From: Candidatus Sumerlaeota bacterium | GTDB lineage: Bacteria > Sumerlaeota > Sumerlaeia > JADFCT01 | Assembly (NCBI GenBank): GCA_026398575.1 | Contig: JAPLSP010000654.1 | Coordinates: forward strand, 1 to 25,724 | DNA length: 25,724 bases | Direction of reading: 5' to 3' | In this document: piece by piece, positions 1 to 8,266 of the stretch | Layout: the number at the start of each line of letters is the position of its first letter | Numbering within the stretch: the first letter of the stretch is position 1 | Made by a program: the position numbers and the translations under genes | Notes under the pieces: model-generated | The model's database searches: none | What the model was told of the DNA's origin: nothing | The model's input: only the letters and a program-made list of their open reading frames with translations

Positions 1-1878
1 GCACCATTCCCATACATTGCCATGTATGTCATAAAGCCCCCAGGCGTTTGGGCGCTTGGACTTGACGGGGTGAGACCGTTGATTGGCATTCTCGGAAAAC
101 CACCCATATTCCTTCAAATCGTCCTCGGAATCTCCAAAGCAGAATCGCGAGGATGATCCCGCGCGGCAGGCGTATTCCCACTGCGCCTCGGTGGGCAGCG
201 TATATTGCCGGTTTGTCTTGGCTGACAGCAGCCGACAAAACTCCATGACGTCATTTCTGAATACGCGTTCCACGGGACAGTCCGCGCCCTCGAAAAAGGA
301 GGGTTTTTTACCCATGAGCGCTTGATATTGCGCTTGTGTCACCTCGGTCTCGCCCATCCAAAATCCGTCCAATGTCACTTCGTGAACCGGTCCTTCGTCT
401 TCGCTCCGCATGCTTTCAGAGGGGGGCGAACCCATCCGGAAAGTTCCGCCCGGAATCCAAATCATCTGCAGGCTCAATCCGGCGGCGGTCTCCCAATAAG
501 CCTCCTCCTTCTGTCCGCGGCGCGCGCCGCTGGAGTTGTCTTTCTCCGGCGCGCGCGGCGAAGGAGCGGGAGGCGAAGAACCGGAAGAGGCGCCCGGCGC
601 TCCGCCGGCGGTTGTGGGCCGATGGAGGAAAGACTGATACAGCAGCGCTCCAAGCATGCCCCCGATCGTCAGCAGCAACAAGGACGCGAGGCTCACCAGG
701 GACATCCATAGCCGTTTGCCTTGGAGCCGCGGCGTCCAGGCGGGCTCGCCGTAACCGCTGGAAGCGCGCGCGGGAGGAAATGAGGAGGACTCGCGCGCGG
801 GCGCGAAAGGCTTCGCAGGATAGCCGGAATAGGGATTCGTATAGGACGCCGAGCCGGCGCCGGCCGGCTCGCCGCTATCCGCGTACAGCGCCACTACAGG
901 GGCCGAGCCCGCTTCTGCCTCAATGGATTCGAGGGCCTCGCGCATTTCCCGGGCTGACGCAAAGCGCTTTTCCGGGCGCTGCGCCATGGCCTGGGTCAGC
1001 CAGGCGTCAATGCCCTCCGGCATCTCCGAGCGCAGCTCGCGGATGGGATCAAATTGCCCCTCGGGCAGCTCGCCGGTGAGCATTTCATAGGCCATTTTTC
1101 CCAGAGAGTAAAGATCGGCGCGGGCGTCAACCTGAGTAGGGTCCTTACGCTGCTCCGGCGCCATATAATCGAAGGTACCCATCGGAACGCCTGCCCGCGT
1201 GTCGCCCGGCGCCATGACCTTGGCCAGGCCGAAGTCCATAACGACCGCGCGCCATTCGCCTTCCATCTGCCACACCAGCATGATGTTCGCCGGTTTGAGA
1301 TCGCGATGGATGACGCCCTGGCTATGCGCTTCCTCAATGCCGGATAAAATCTGCCGCAGGATCGAGCAGAACGTCCTCCAGTTCAACGGCCGCCGCTGCT
1401 TGCGGCAGTCGCTCAGGTATTGGCGCAGGGAGACGCCCTGCAGATATTCCATTGCCAGGAAGACCTGTCCGCGCTCTTTCCAGTCGCCGACGTCGTACAG
1501 GCGGATAATGTTGCGATGCGGGAGGGTAAGGCAGATGTTGGCCTCTTTGATGAAGCGGCTTTGCGCCTGCGGGCTGTTGAGCAGGCGCGGATGGATGAAC
1601 TTGAGCGCCACGGGCTGCGTGCGCCGCTCGTCATGGGCCAGGTAAACGATGCCCATGCCGCCGCGCCCGATCTCGCGCTCAATGCGGAAGCGCCCGGCGA
1701 CGCGCACGCCCGCCGCGAGGGTCGGCTCCCTGAGGCTCAACGCTTTCTGGGCCGGCGCCTCAGGCTGCATACGGATGGTAATGTCCGCTCCCGGCGCCTT
1801 TTCCCGCAAGGGGTCTGGTCCCTCTTTCGAATGCGATAGGTCGGGGGGCTCTTCATTCCGATGAGGATCATTATTCAT
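1..1878 (-). CDS. Membrane Ser/Thr protein kinase fused to an FGE-sulfatase-type domain (3' end cut by window)
   Basis: Open frame of 626 codons running off the left edge. Residues about 62-320 form a Hanks-type kinase: glycine loop GRGGMGIV (71-78), ATP-binding Lys93 in VALKF, catalytic loop HRDLKPAN (191-198), DFG (215-217), APE (240-242). A Pro/Ser/Gly linker leads to one membrane helix (about 391-414), a second Pro/Ser-rich linker, and from about 464 a formylglycine-generating-enzyme/SUMF1-type domain (IPGGTFRMGS, GETEVTQAQY, LPTEAQWEYACRAG, GLYDIHGNVWEWC). The kinase should face the cytoplasm and the FGE-like part the periplasm. The FGE catalytic cysteines normally lie further downstream, so activity cannot be judged; many kinase-linked copies are non-catalytic binding modules. 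The start is supported by AAGGGA 9 nt upstream, and the gene begins 12 bp after the stop of the ExbD-like gene, so it is the last visible gene of that operon. Substrates are unknown; the neighbouring motor proteins are the obvious candidates. Confidence 0.93.
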   Translation of the reverse strand, partial: MNNDPHRNEEPPDLSHSKEGPDPLREKAPGADITIRMQPEAPAQKALSLREPTLAAGVRVAGRFRIEREIGRGGMGIVYLAHDERRTQPVALKFIHPRLLNSPQAQSRFIKEANICLTLPHRNIIRLYDVGDWKERGQVFLAMEYLQGVSLRQYLSDCRKQRRPLNWRTFCSILRQILSGIEEAHSQGVIHRDLKPANIMLVWQMEGEWRAVVMDFGLAKVMAPGDTRAGVPMGTFDYMAPEQRKDPTQVDARADLYSLGKMAYEMLTGELPEGQFDPIRELRSEMPEGIDAWLTQAMAQRPEKRFASAREMREALESIEAEAGSAPVVALYADSGEPAGAGSASYTNPYSGYPAKPFAPARESSSFPPARASSGYGEPAWTPRLQGKRLWMSLVSLASLLLLTIGGMLGALLYQSFLHRPTTAGGAPGASSGSSPPAPSPRAPEKDNSSGARRGQKEEAYWETAAGLSLQMIWIPGGTFRMGSPPSESMRSEDEGPVHEVTLDGFWMGETEVTQAQYQALMGKKPSFFEGADCPVERVFRNDVMEFCRLLSAKTNRQYTLPTEAQWEYACRAGSSSRFCFGDSEDDLKEYGWFSENANQRSHPVKSKRPNAWGLYDIHGNVWEWC

Positions 1879-1890
1879 CGCTACATTCCC

Positions 1891-2721
1891 TTAGAAACCT
1901 ACTTCAGGGCCTTTGCCGCCGCCGCCGATGTCAAGCGTGTCATCTTTGTCCAAGGGCGCCCAATTATAGCGGATTCGCTTGCCGGCTATAAAGTTTTTTG
2001 CCTTGCGCAGGATATCGAAGCCGTCGGGCCATGCAATCATCTCGACGACCTGGCCCCGGCGGGCAGCGTCCTCTACTGCCGTTCGAAACCGCGCGCCTGG
2101 CTCAAGGATTTGGTCAATCGTTTCACCGCGATTCACGTCTCTGTGAAGGATTCTGATTCCAATAATGGCAAAATCGCCGATTTTAATGCACTCAATCCTG
2201 AAATCCGGATCCTGAACGCCTTCAATGATTCGAACGCGCTCCGAAATCGAGGCGTGGCTTGGAATGGCTTGAGTGGCGCTCTTCAGCTTTTGCACAAACG
2301 CATCGGTGAGTTCCAAGGCGCGGCCATTGCGGAAGATGAACATGCGCGGGTCCATTTTGCCGGGTAAGGGGCGCAGATAGGGGAAATTGATCGGAACCTC
2401 AACGGAAGGCGGTTCCGCCGGCGCGGGCGGCGGCGGCGGCGGCGTGACTCGAGGCGTTGGCGCCGGCTTGTTCACGGGCGCCGGCGCCGGCTTTTTCGCG
2501 GGAGTTGGCGCCTTGGTAATAGCCGGCTTGGGTGGAGAGGGGCGAGGGGTAACGTCAAGGCTTTGCTTGGCCAACTCGGTTCCCTCCTCAACGATTCGCT
2601 GGCCGAGTCCCATCGAGATAATGCGCATGCCGAGCAACACCAATATAAGCATTCCCGCGACGTTCGTCGTCACGTCGGTCAGGGAATCCAGGTTCATTTG
2701 AAAACCTCGCTGCCTGGACAT
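1891..2721 (-). CDS. ExbD/TolR-like motor partner carrying the membrane aspartate
   Basis: 276 residues. A short basic N-terminus is followed by one hydrophobic helix (about 11-36) starting NLDSLTDVTTNVAGMLILVL. Its placement of Asp16 followed by a hydrophobic run matches the 'LVDV...LLIFFMV' signature of ExbD/TolR/MotB, where that Asp carries the proton. A Pro/Ala/Lys-rich spacer (about 56-112) then leads to a globular extracytoplasmic domain of about 160 residues. The end of that domain (PDGFDILRKAKNFIAGKRIRYNWAPL) resembles the end of the preceding gene's product, so the two are probably distant paralogues. It is not a textbook ExbD C-terminal domain, and no OmpA-type peptidoglycan-binding motif was seen. 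Start: GAAGGA 7 nt upstream of the first ATG; 14 bp separate it from the preceding gene. Family-level role: the plug/stator partner of a TolQ/ExbB-type channel that converts proton flow into force in the envelope. Confidence 0.78.
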   Translation of the reverse strand: MSRQRGFQMNLDSLTDVTTNVAGMLILVLLGMRIISMGLGQRIVEEGTELAKQSLDVTPRPSPPKPAITKAPTPAKKPAPAPVNKPAPTPRVTPPPPPPAPAEPPSVEVPINFPYLRPLPGKMDPRMFIFRNGRALELTDAFVQKLKSATQAIPSHASISERVRIIEGVQDPDFRIECIKIGDFAIIGIRILHRDVNRGETIDQILEPGARFRTAVEDAARRGQVVEMIAWPDGFDILRKAKNFIAGKRIRYNWAPLDKDDTLDIGGGGKGPEVGF

Positions 2722-2735
2722 AGGCGTTTCCTTCG

Positions 2736-3404
2736 TTAGCGCGTCTGCGCTCCGCCTCCGGTCTTAGAGCGCTGGATATTGATTTCCCCTTCAGCGGGCA
2801 AAGGCTCAAAGCCGTATTTAATATTCTCGGTTTTAATGCGCTTGCGAGCCGCATCGAACACTTTCACTCCCTCCGGGCGTATGAGAAAAATGAGACACGA
2901 ATCGCGATTGGCCTTCACCAGGTTGATCAAACGGCGGAAATCCGCGCTGTTGGTCATGGAATCTTCCGGCACGGTTGCCTGCAAGTCATACAGGTAAAGC
3001 CCGTCGCGACGGCATTCGACAAAAAAGGGCGTGAGCGGCGGCGCATCGGGATTCGGCGGCGGTTCGACCAGGACGATGGCGGGAGTACGCGGCTTGTATG
3101 GCTTGGGCGAGGGCAAGGGGGATGGGGATGGCGAGAGCAAGGGTGAGGGGCTGGGCAATGGCGACGGCGACGGCGTCGGCGTTGGCGAGGCGGCCGGCGC
3201 CGGCGACGGCAAGGACGGCGCGGCGGGCAGGGGCGGCACTTTGGCCACGTCGCTGATAATGTCAATGATATTTTGCGCCTCGGCCATTTGCAGCGATATA
3301 CTGCCCAGCATGATCGTGAAGGTTCCGATCACGCAGGCCATGATGCTGAGAAACGCAAACAGCGATACAGGTTCATATTGCTTTTTGCGGCGTCGTTTAG
3401 CCAT
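2736..3404 (-). CDS. ExbD-like membrane protein lacking the membrane aspartate
   Basis: 222 residues. A very basic N-terminus (MAKRRRKKQY) precedes one membrane helix (about 14-40, SLFAFLSIMACVIGTFTIML), then a Ser-Pro/Thr-Pro repeat linker (about 63-105) and a globular domain (about 106-215). The helix has no acidic residue, so it cannot carry protons as ExbD/MotB do. The topology and the C-terminal pattern (RPEGVKVFDAARKRI...IKYGFEPLP) pair it with the following gene's product. The start codon lies one base after the stop of the channel gene, and its ribosome site GAGGAG lies inside the end of that gene, so translation is probably coupled. Inference: a structural partner forming a heterodimer with the Asp-bearing paralogue. 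Alternatively it is an anchor with a different job. Confidence 0.7.
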   Translation of the reverse strand: MAKRRRKKQYEPVSLFAFLSIMACVIGTFTIMLGSISLQMAEAQNIIDIISDVAKVPPLPAAPSLPSPAPAASPTPTPSPSPLPSPSPLLSPSPSPLPSPKPYKPRTPAIVLVEPPPNPDAPPLTPFFVECRRDGLYLYDLQATVPEDSMTNSADFRRLINLVKANRDSCLIFLIRPEGVKVFDAARKRIKTENIKYGFEPLPAEGEINIQRSKTGGGAQTR

Positions 3405-3405
3405 C

Positions 3406-5046
3406 CTATTGCTTTCTCCTCAGCCAGCCAAAGATCGAAGCCAAAGGGCCGCGCGGCGGAGCGCCGGGCATCGAGCCGTTGCGGCTTTCCTCCCGCGCGC
3501 GCCATTCACGCAGCGCGTCCGTCAGCTGGCCCAGCTGCTTGCACAGCAGCTCCTGGGAGGCTACGAAATCATGCGTAGGCTGGATCATGGGCAGTTTCTC
3601 AACGAGCGCGTGTTCCAGCCGGGCCAGCGATTCGCTATTCTCTAGGATTTGCCTCAGCCGGATGATCTGCTCCTGGTTTTTTTCCAGCAGCGGCACAAAG
3701 TCCGCATGCAAATGATCAAGGCGCGTCCCGAGATCGCGCAGGCCGGCGTCGAAACGATTCAAGGCGTCGCTTTCTCGCTGCTCGATCTTGGCAAAAACCT
3801 GGCTCAAGTCTTGAGCTTGCTTTTGATGGATTTCTCCGACCTGCTTGAGTCCCGCCGTCAGGCGGCCGGCCATTTCATCCGATAGGCGCGTCTCATGAGA
3901 CGTCAGCGAGCGCTTGAGCGCTCCGATCCACTCGTTCATGCGCGCGCCATCGGGCGAGACCTTGAAGACCACCGACAGTCGCGGCGCCAGCTCGGAGGCG
4001 CAATACAAGTCGGTTGCCGCCACAATGCCTTCCTCCATCTTCTGCACGGCGCTTACGATGAACATCAGGATCAGACTCATGACCAGCCCCACGAGCGTCG
4101 TGTCAAAGGCCACCGCCAATCCAGCCGTCACGCCCGCCAGGGCCTTTTGAACCGCCGCGATCTCGATTTTTCCGGTGTTTTGCGGCATGTTGGAGAATGA
4201 AGCGATGGCGTCCGAAATGCCGATCACCGTGCCGACAAAGCCCAGGACGGGAATGGCCCAGATGAAGACGCGCGTCATCGTATAGCTGCCCTCCATCTGA
4301 TCCTTATCGAGGGACGAGCGCTCCTGGAGATATTCCGAAAGGTTGCCGCTGGCGCCATGCGCGCAAATGTAGTTTGCGGCCACTTGCGCGCGCCGCGCAA
4401 GATACGAAACCGGGCAACGCCCCCAGAGGGCGCTTAAATGATCCAGCAACGGCCTGGGATTGCCGCCGGCCGCCTGGGCGCACGCCGCTTCCGGGAGATA
4501 GTCATACTGCAGCGCGGCGCGCTGAAGGCGCAGTGCGGAATACTTGTTTTTCAAGGAAACACCGCCCCAGAACGTCAAATACATGATCGCATACGGCACC
4601 CACCCGCGCTGCGTCAGCAGGATGCCCCAATAAGAATCGCGCAGAGGCGTCATCAACAAGAGGGCGTAAAAAGCGACCGTAATCACCGCCCCGAACAAGG
4701 CGCCGCCGGTTATCAGCTCCATGAACAGACCGGTGGAGGCGCTCGAACCGGTATCATCGGGCGCAACAGGCGCAGCAGGCGCTGCGGCCGCTGCGGGCGC
4801 GGACATATCTGTGGGATGATCCACCGCGGATGGGAAGGAAGGCAGCGGACCATAGCCGGCGTGCGCGTCAACAGTGGGCGCAGAAGGCGCCGGCGCCTGG
4901 CGCGCGGATGACGCCTCCGCCGCAGGCCGGAGAACGCTGATTCCGGTTCCGCACGTCGGACACTTGATGGTTTTGCCGAAGGCTTCTATCCCCGCGCGCA
5001 GAGTGACGCCGCAACGCGGACACTTGATCATGATCTGATCGGACAT
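3406..5046 (-). CDS. MotA/TolQ/ExbB-family channel with N-terminal zinc ribbon and long C-terminal tail
   Basis: 546 residues. Residues 6-40 are a zinc ribbon with two CPxC knuckles (Cys9/Cys12 and Cys29/Cys32), probably cytoplasmic. An Ala/Pro spacer follows, then membrane helices at about 107-132 and 147-165, a cytoplasmic loop, and the diagnostic pair at about 258-283 (VLGFVGTVIGISDA) and 303-333 (LAGVTAGLAVAFDTTLVGLV). Thr273 and Thr316/Thr317 sit where TolQ/ExbB/MotA have channel-lining threonines. The last 200 residues are a charged, heptad-rich helical tail ending in a basic segment. Canonical TolQ and ExbB are about 230-245 residues, so both ends are additions; long cytoplasmic tails are known from other MotA/TolQ-type motors such as ZorA of Zorya systems. 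AAGGAAA precedes the start. Two ExbD-like genes follow almost without gap, matching the usual channel-plus-partner operon. Its exact assembly is unknown. Confidence 0.88.
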   Translation of the reverse strand: MSDQIMIKCPRCGVTLRAGIEAFGKTIKCPTCGTGISVLRPAAEASSARQAPAPSAPTVDAHAGYGPLPSFPSAVDHPTDMSAPAAAAAPAAPVAPDDTGSSASTGLFMELITGGALFGAVITVAFYALLLMTPLRDSYWGILLTQRGWVPYAIMYLTFWGGVSLKNKYSALRLQRAALQYDYLPEAACAQAAGGNPRPLLDHLSALWGRCPVSYLARRAQVAANYICAHGASGNLSEYLQERSSLDKDQMEGSYTMTRVFIWAIPVLGFVGTVIGISDAIASFSNMPQNTGKIEIAAVQKALAGVTAGLAVAFDTTLVGLVMSLILMFIVSAVQKMEEGIVAATDLYCASELAPRLSVVFKVSPDGARMNEWIGALKRSLTSHETRLSDEMAGRLTAGLKQVGEIHQKQAQDLSQVFAKIEQRESDALNRFDAGLRDLGTRLDHLHADFVPLLEKNQEQIIRLRQILENSESLARLEHALVEKLPMIQPTHDFVASQELLCKQLGQLTDALREWRAREESRNGSMPGAPPRGPLASIFGWLRRKQ

Positions 5047-5114
5047 GCCTCGTTTCCTTTCTTCGGATGTGGGCGCGCGAAGGCGCCCCGGGCGCCGTCC
5101 TCTTGGCCTTGCGC

Positions 5115-7991
5115 TTATTCCTCGATCAAATCCTTGCGAATGAGCGCCTGGGCGACCGTTTTCATGTCATTCGAGATTAAAATAACCGCCCGCCCCCCGT
5201 AATGCAGGTAGCGCACGATCTTCCCTTCCCGGGTTTGCTGCTGCTCGGCGTCCGGCTTGCCGTGGCGGGCCATTACAGCTTCGATCAAAATGCCGGCGTT
5301 AAGACCATTGCCGATCGAACACAAACGATATCCCCCTATGTCGAGCGCGCCCGGGATGGAGTCGCGCTTGAATAACGCGGCGTCGCTCAACATCGCTTTG
5401 ATGGCCGCCGGGGAAGCCGCCGACTGAATCGCCGCCGGGGCTTCGGGGCTCGTCGCTGCCGTCATGCTGGATGCGCCTGCGCCGCCGGCGGGCGGCGGAA
5501 CGGAGGCGGGACGCAGCAATGGCATCGGCGCGGACAGCGGCTTTGCAGTGATCGCAGATGGCGTGGGCTTCTTTTCGGGAGCGGGTTCCGCCGCCGGTTT
5601 AGAGGGCGTGCTCGCCTCCTCCGCTTTTTTTTGCGCAACGGCAGGCGGCGGCGCTGTTGGCGCCGGAATCTTCGGAGCCGACGCGATGACCACCGGGGGA
5701 GCGCTCCCCGGCGGCGGCGGCAAAGCCGGCGGCGGTATTCCTTTTTCGCGCAGACGCTTGGCCAGCATGTTTTCGCAAAGACTTAAAGTCGGGTGTTGGG
5801 CGGACGCGGGATAACGCCGCTGATATTCGAGAATCTCCAAATAGGCTTGGCGGCAATCCTGATCGCTCGTGGTGCGCTCCATGCGATCCAGCATCTCATC
5901 CGCGAATCGCTTGACGCCGGCCTCGCTTTCCAGCCTCTCGAACATCGCCTTGACCGCCGGCGCTCTGGAATACTGAGCGCCTTGCTTTCGCATGCGGCTG
6001 GCGATCTCGGAAACCGGCTGTCCGCGCCGCAAGGCCGCTTCATATTCCGGCATGGAGGCCAGCAACTGCCGCTCTTGGTCATTGCGCACAGACTCGAGCG
6101 AGCGCAACGCCGCTTGAACCGCCGTGCCGGGAGTCTCCTTGCCCGTCAACTGCTCGATCTCGGCGATCACCACGGCGGCGATTTCTCCCCCCCGCGCGCG
6201 CTGCTCCGCCGTTTGGATCACCTGCACAAGCCGTTTCTCTTTCAAGCGCGCCGCGTCTTGCTGAAACGCTTGAACGGCCAGCTTTACTTCCTCTTCGCGC
6301 GCCTGCGTTGCGCCGCTTTTCTCCAGGTCTTTCCATACGCTGTCGGGGTCCTGGCCTTGCGCGAGGCGCGCGCGCGCCTGAGTCACGGCGCTCACCAGGC
6401 GTTCGCGCCGGGTTTGCTCAAGGAATTGATCCAACGCCGCCGCCGCCGCGCGGACGGACTCATCGTCCGAACGCCGCGCGCCGATACGCTCCATCTCCTG
6501 GTTAATGGTTTCCAAATTGCTCTCGGTGGGAACCCGGTCATGAGCGGCCTTGATGGCGGCCAGCAGCTGGCCGCGGCGCTGCTCGGCCAGGGCCAGGCGG
6601 TATTTTTCCAAGGCCAAGCGCAGATAGGCGGCGGCCGGCCCGGCGTCAGACCGCGTGGCAAGCTCCTTCATCAGCGGTTCGCACGCGGCGGCCACTTCCA
6701 TCCAGAATTCTCCTCTCTGGCCGCCTTCGATCGCCTCGGCCTGCGTCAGCGCTTCCTGGATGCGAAGGGCCGCCGAGCTGGCGGCGGCGTCCGAGGGCAA
6801 AGGCGCCGGGGCCGCCCGGACGTGAACCGCCTGTTTGGGCGCCTGCGGCAGACGGCGCCAATCCACGGCGTCGGCAACCTCTAAAAGCAAGGATAGCTCC
6901 GAAATGGCGCCGGTCCAGTTCTTGGCTTCGCGCAGCCTCAAGGTGGCTTGCGCATGGCGGATCGCGATGAACTTTGCCAGGCTTTCCCACGATTCGGCTG
7001 AGGCGCTGAAGGCGGCTTCATTCGTGATGCGCGCTTGAGCCGTTTGCTCCATTTTTCTCGCCAGGGTGTCCATCGCTGTATTCCGTGTGGCCCAATGTGT
7101 CGCCCAAGCCGAGGCGAGCGAGAGAACTGTAAGATCGGGCCAGGCGTCTTCCGCCGCCTGGCCCTTTAGAATTTTCTCCAGGCCTTCCAGTAATTTCACG
7201 CGATACTTCCATCGCCATTCATCATAAGGGCTTGGCTGCTCTTCCGGCAGGGCGCCGGCCAGGAGCCCTGCCGCGTAACAAGCGGTTTGCGCCGGGAGCG
7301 GAGTGGAATCGCTTGCGTGTTTTTCCGCAAAAGAACGAAGCCGGTCAAGCATCTTCATCTGCTGGCTGGTGAACCACGTCGCATCCGCCGCTGCCTGCGC
7401 GGGCGCCTCCTGCTCGGCCAACTCCATGACCTTGAGCCAAAAGGCCAGGGTCTCCGCCCCCGGCTTATTGAGCATCTGGTCGAGCTCAATGCGGCACCGT
7501 ATATAGTCTGGATGGCTCTCTACGGCTTTGGCCAGCAGGCCGATCGCTTCGGAACTCTTTACGCGAGCAGCCTGGTCGCGCGCCTGCGCGATAATCTCTC
7601 GCTGCGCCTCTTGGCGCTGCTTAAACAGACGCTCGGCAACAATGGTCCCTATGCGCTGTAGCTGGCGCGCCTGCGCGGGAGACAGCTGATTGCGGTCTAT
7701 GATGTCCAGCGCCGTGCGCAGATCCTGAAGGTTTCCATAATTCAGCTGATGCTCAATGTGATCGAGACTTTCTTCCTCGGCGCTCTTTTGCTCGATGGCG
7801 GCGATCCGGGACCGGGGAATACTCGTCTTTACGCCATAATGCTCAAGGATGATCCGAGTATCATTCTGTTCAACGATCTTCCCTTCCGTCTCCTGCCCGT
7901 CTTGCAAGCGAATTTTAGCTCCGCAAGCATAAAAACCAACCAGTAATACCATAACGCTCTGAAGGATGCCTGCCCAATATCGGTCTATCAT
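5115..7991 (-). CDS. Large exported helical protein with N-terminal beta domain, first gene of the motor operon
   Basis: 958 residues, no firm family. A hydrophobic N-terminus (about 7-22) followed by Cys23 suggests export or membrane anchoring; FYAC is a poor lipobox. Residues about 26-68 (IRLQDGQETEGKIVEQND...IPRSRIAAIEQ) look like the small beta-barrel 'DGxxxxGKIV...IPRSxI' domain frequent in exported PVC-type proteins. The long centre (about 75-755) is almost all helix, Ala/Gln/Arg/Glu-rich, with tetratricopeptide- or coiled-coil-like character. A Pro/Ala linker (about 760-860) leads to a compact C-terminal domain (864-958). AGGAGG lies 6 nt before the ATG. A 68-bp gap separates it from the zinc-ribbon channel gene on the same strand. 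Inference: the periplasmic body or substrate-facing part of the machine encoded downstream. It could instead be an independent gene that only shares the transcript. Confidence 0.75.
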   Translation of the reverse strand: MIDRYWAGILQSVMVLLVGFYACGAKIRLQDGQETEGKIVEQNDTRIILEHYGVKTSIPRSRIAAIEQKSAEEESLDHIEHQLNYGNLQDLRTALDIIDRNQLSPAQARQLQRIGTIVAERLFKQRQEAQREIIAQARDQAARVKSSEAIGLLAKAVESHPDYIRCRIELDQMLNKPGAETLAFWLKVMELAEQEAPAQAAADATWFTSQQMKMLDRLRSFAEKHASDSTPLPAQTACYAAGLLAGALPEEQPSPYDEWRWKYRVKLLEGLEKILKGQAAEDAWPDLTVLSLASAWATHWATRNTAMDTLARKMEQTAQARITNEAAFSASAESWESLAKFIAIRHAQATLRLREAKNWTGAISELSLLLEVADAVDWRRLPQAPKQAVHVRAAPAPLPSDAAASSAALRIQEALTQAEAIEGGQRGEFWMEVAAACEPLMKELATRSDAGPAAAYLRLALEKYRLALAEQRRGQLLAAIKAAHDRVPTESNLETINQEMERIGARRSDDESVRAAAAALDQFLEQTRRERLVSAVTQARARLAQGQDPDSVWKDLEKSGATQAREEEVKLAVQAFQQDAARLKEKRLVQVIQTAEQRARGGEIAAVVIAEIEQLTGKETPGTAVQAALRSLESVRNDQERQLLASMPEYEAALRRGQPVSEIASRMRKQGAQYSRAPAVKAMFERLESEAGVKRFADEMLDRMERTTSDQDCRQAYLEILEYQRRYPASAQHPTLSLCENMLAKRLREKGIPPPALPPPPGSAPPVVIASAPKIPAPTAPPPAVAQKKAEEASTPSKPAAEPAPEKKPTPSAITAKPLSAPMPLLRPASVPPPAGGAGASSMTAATSPEAPAAIQSAASPAAIKAMLSDAALFKRDSIPGALDIGGYRLCSIGNGLNAGILIEAVMARHGKPDAEQQQTREGKIVRYLHYGGRAVILISNDMKTVAQALIRKDLIEE

Positions 7992-8266
7992 GCAATGCCT
8001 CCTGCTTATTTCAATTTGCGTGATATCCCATGAATTGCTCAGGAGCCCATCCTAGCCACTAACCAAACAAACTCTATGGCGCCGTCTGCCCCAGCGGCGC
8101 AAGCTAAAAAAGAAAAAAGCGCGGAGCTAAATTCAAAGCCAAAAATTCCGTTGGAACAGGCGCAGAATAATGTGAGACACTTCACGCCGCCGCGCGCACG
8201 CAGCGCTTGCGATAAAAAAAGTGATTCAGCCCGGGTTCTCCTGCGCAGGCGCCAAAAGAGGTTATT
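7992..8266. other. Divergent intergenic region between the motor operon and cysE
   Basis: This 275-bp gap must hold the promoters of two divergent units. On the minus side a strong AGGAGG (7998-8003) precedes the first motor-operon gene. On the plus side AGAGG (8257-8261) precedes cysE by 5 nt. It contains an A-rich stretch (8105-8118) and short self-complementary words (for example CCTGCGCAGG near 8240). I found no convincing -35/-10 pair, riboswitch or terminator. Confidence 0.5.

Noticed and set aside
336..1079. 247-codon plus-strand frame opposite the kinase gene
   Set aside because: Arg/Pro/Ser-rich shadow; the minus strand has the kinase linker, membrane helix and start of the FGE-like domain in one frame.
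3406..5046. Zorya-type defence system (ZorA-like channel)
   Set aside because: The tail is ZorA-like in length only; no OmpA-type ZorB, ZorC or ZorD is present in the visible operon.
5793..6884. 363-codon plus-strand frame opposite the 958-residue gene
   Set aside because: No motif, Arg/Leu/Gly-rich, and the minus frame is continuous with a strong ribosome site.
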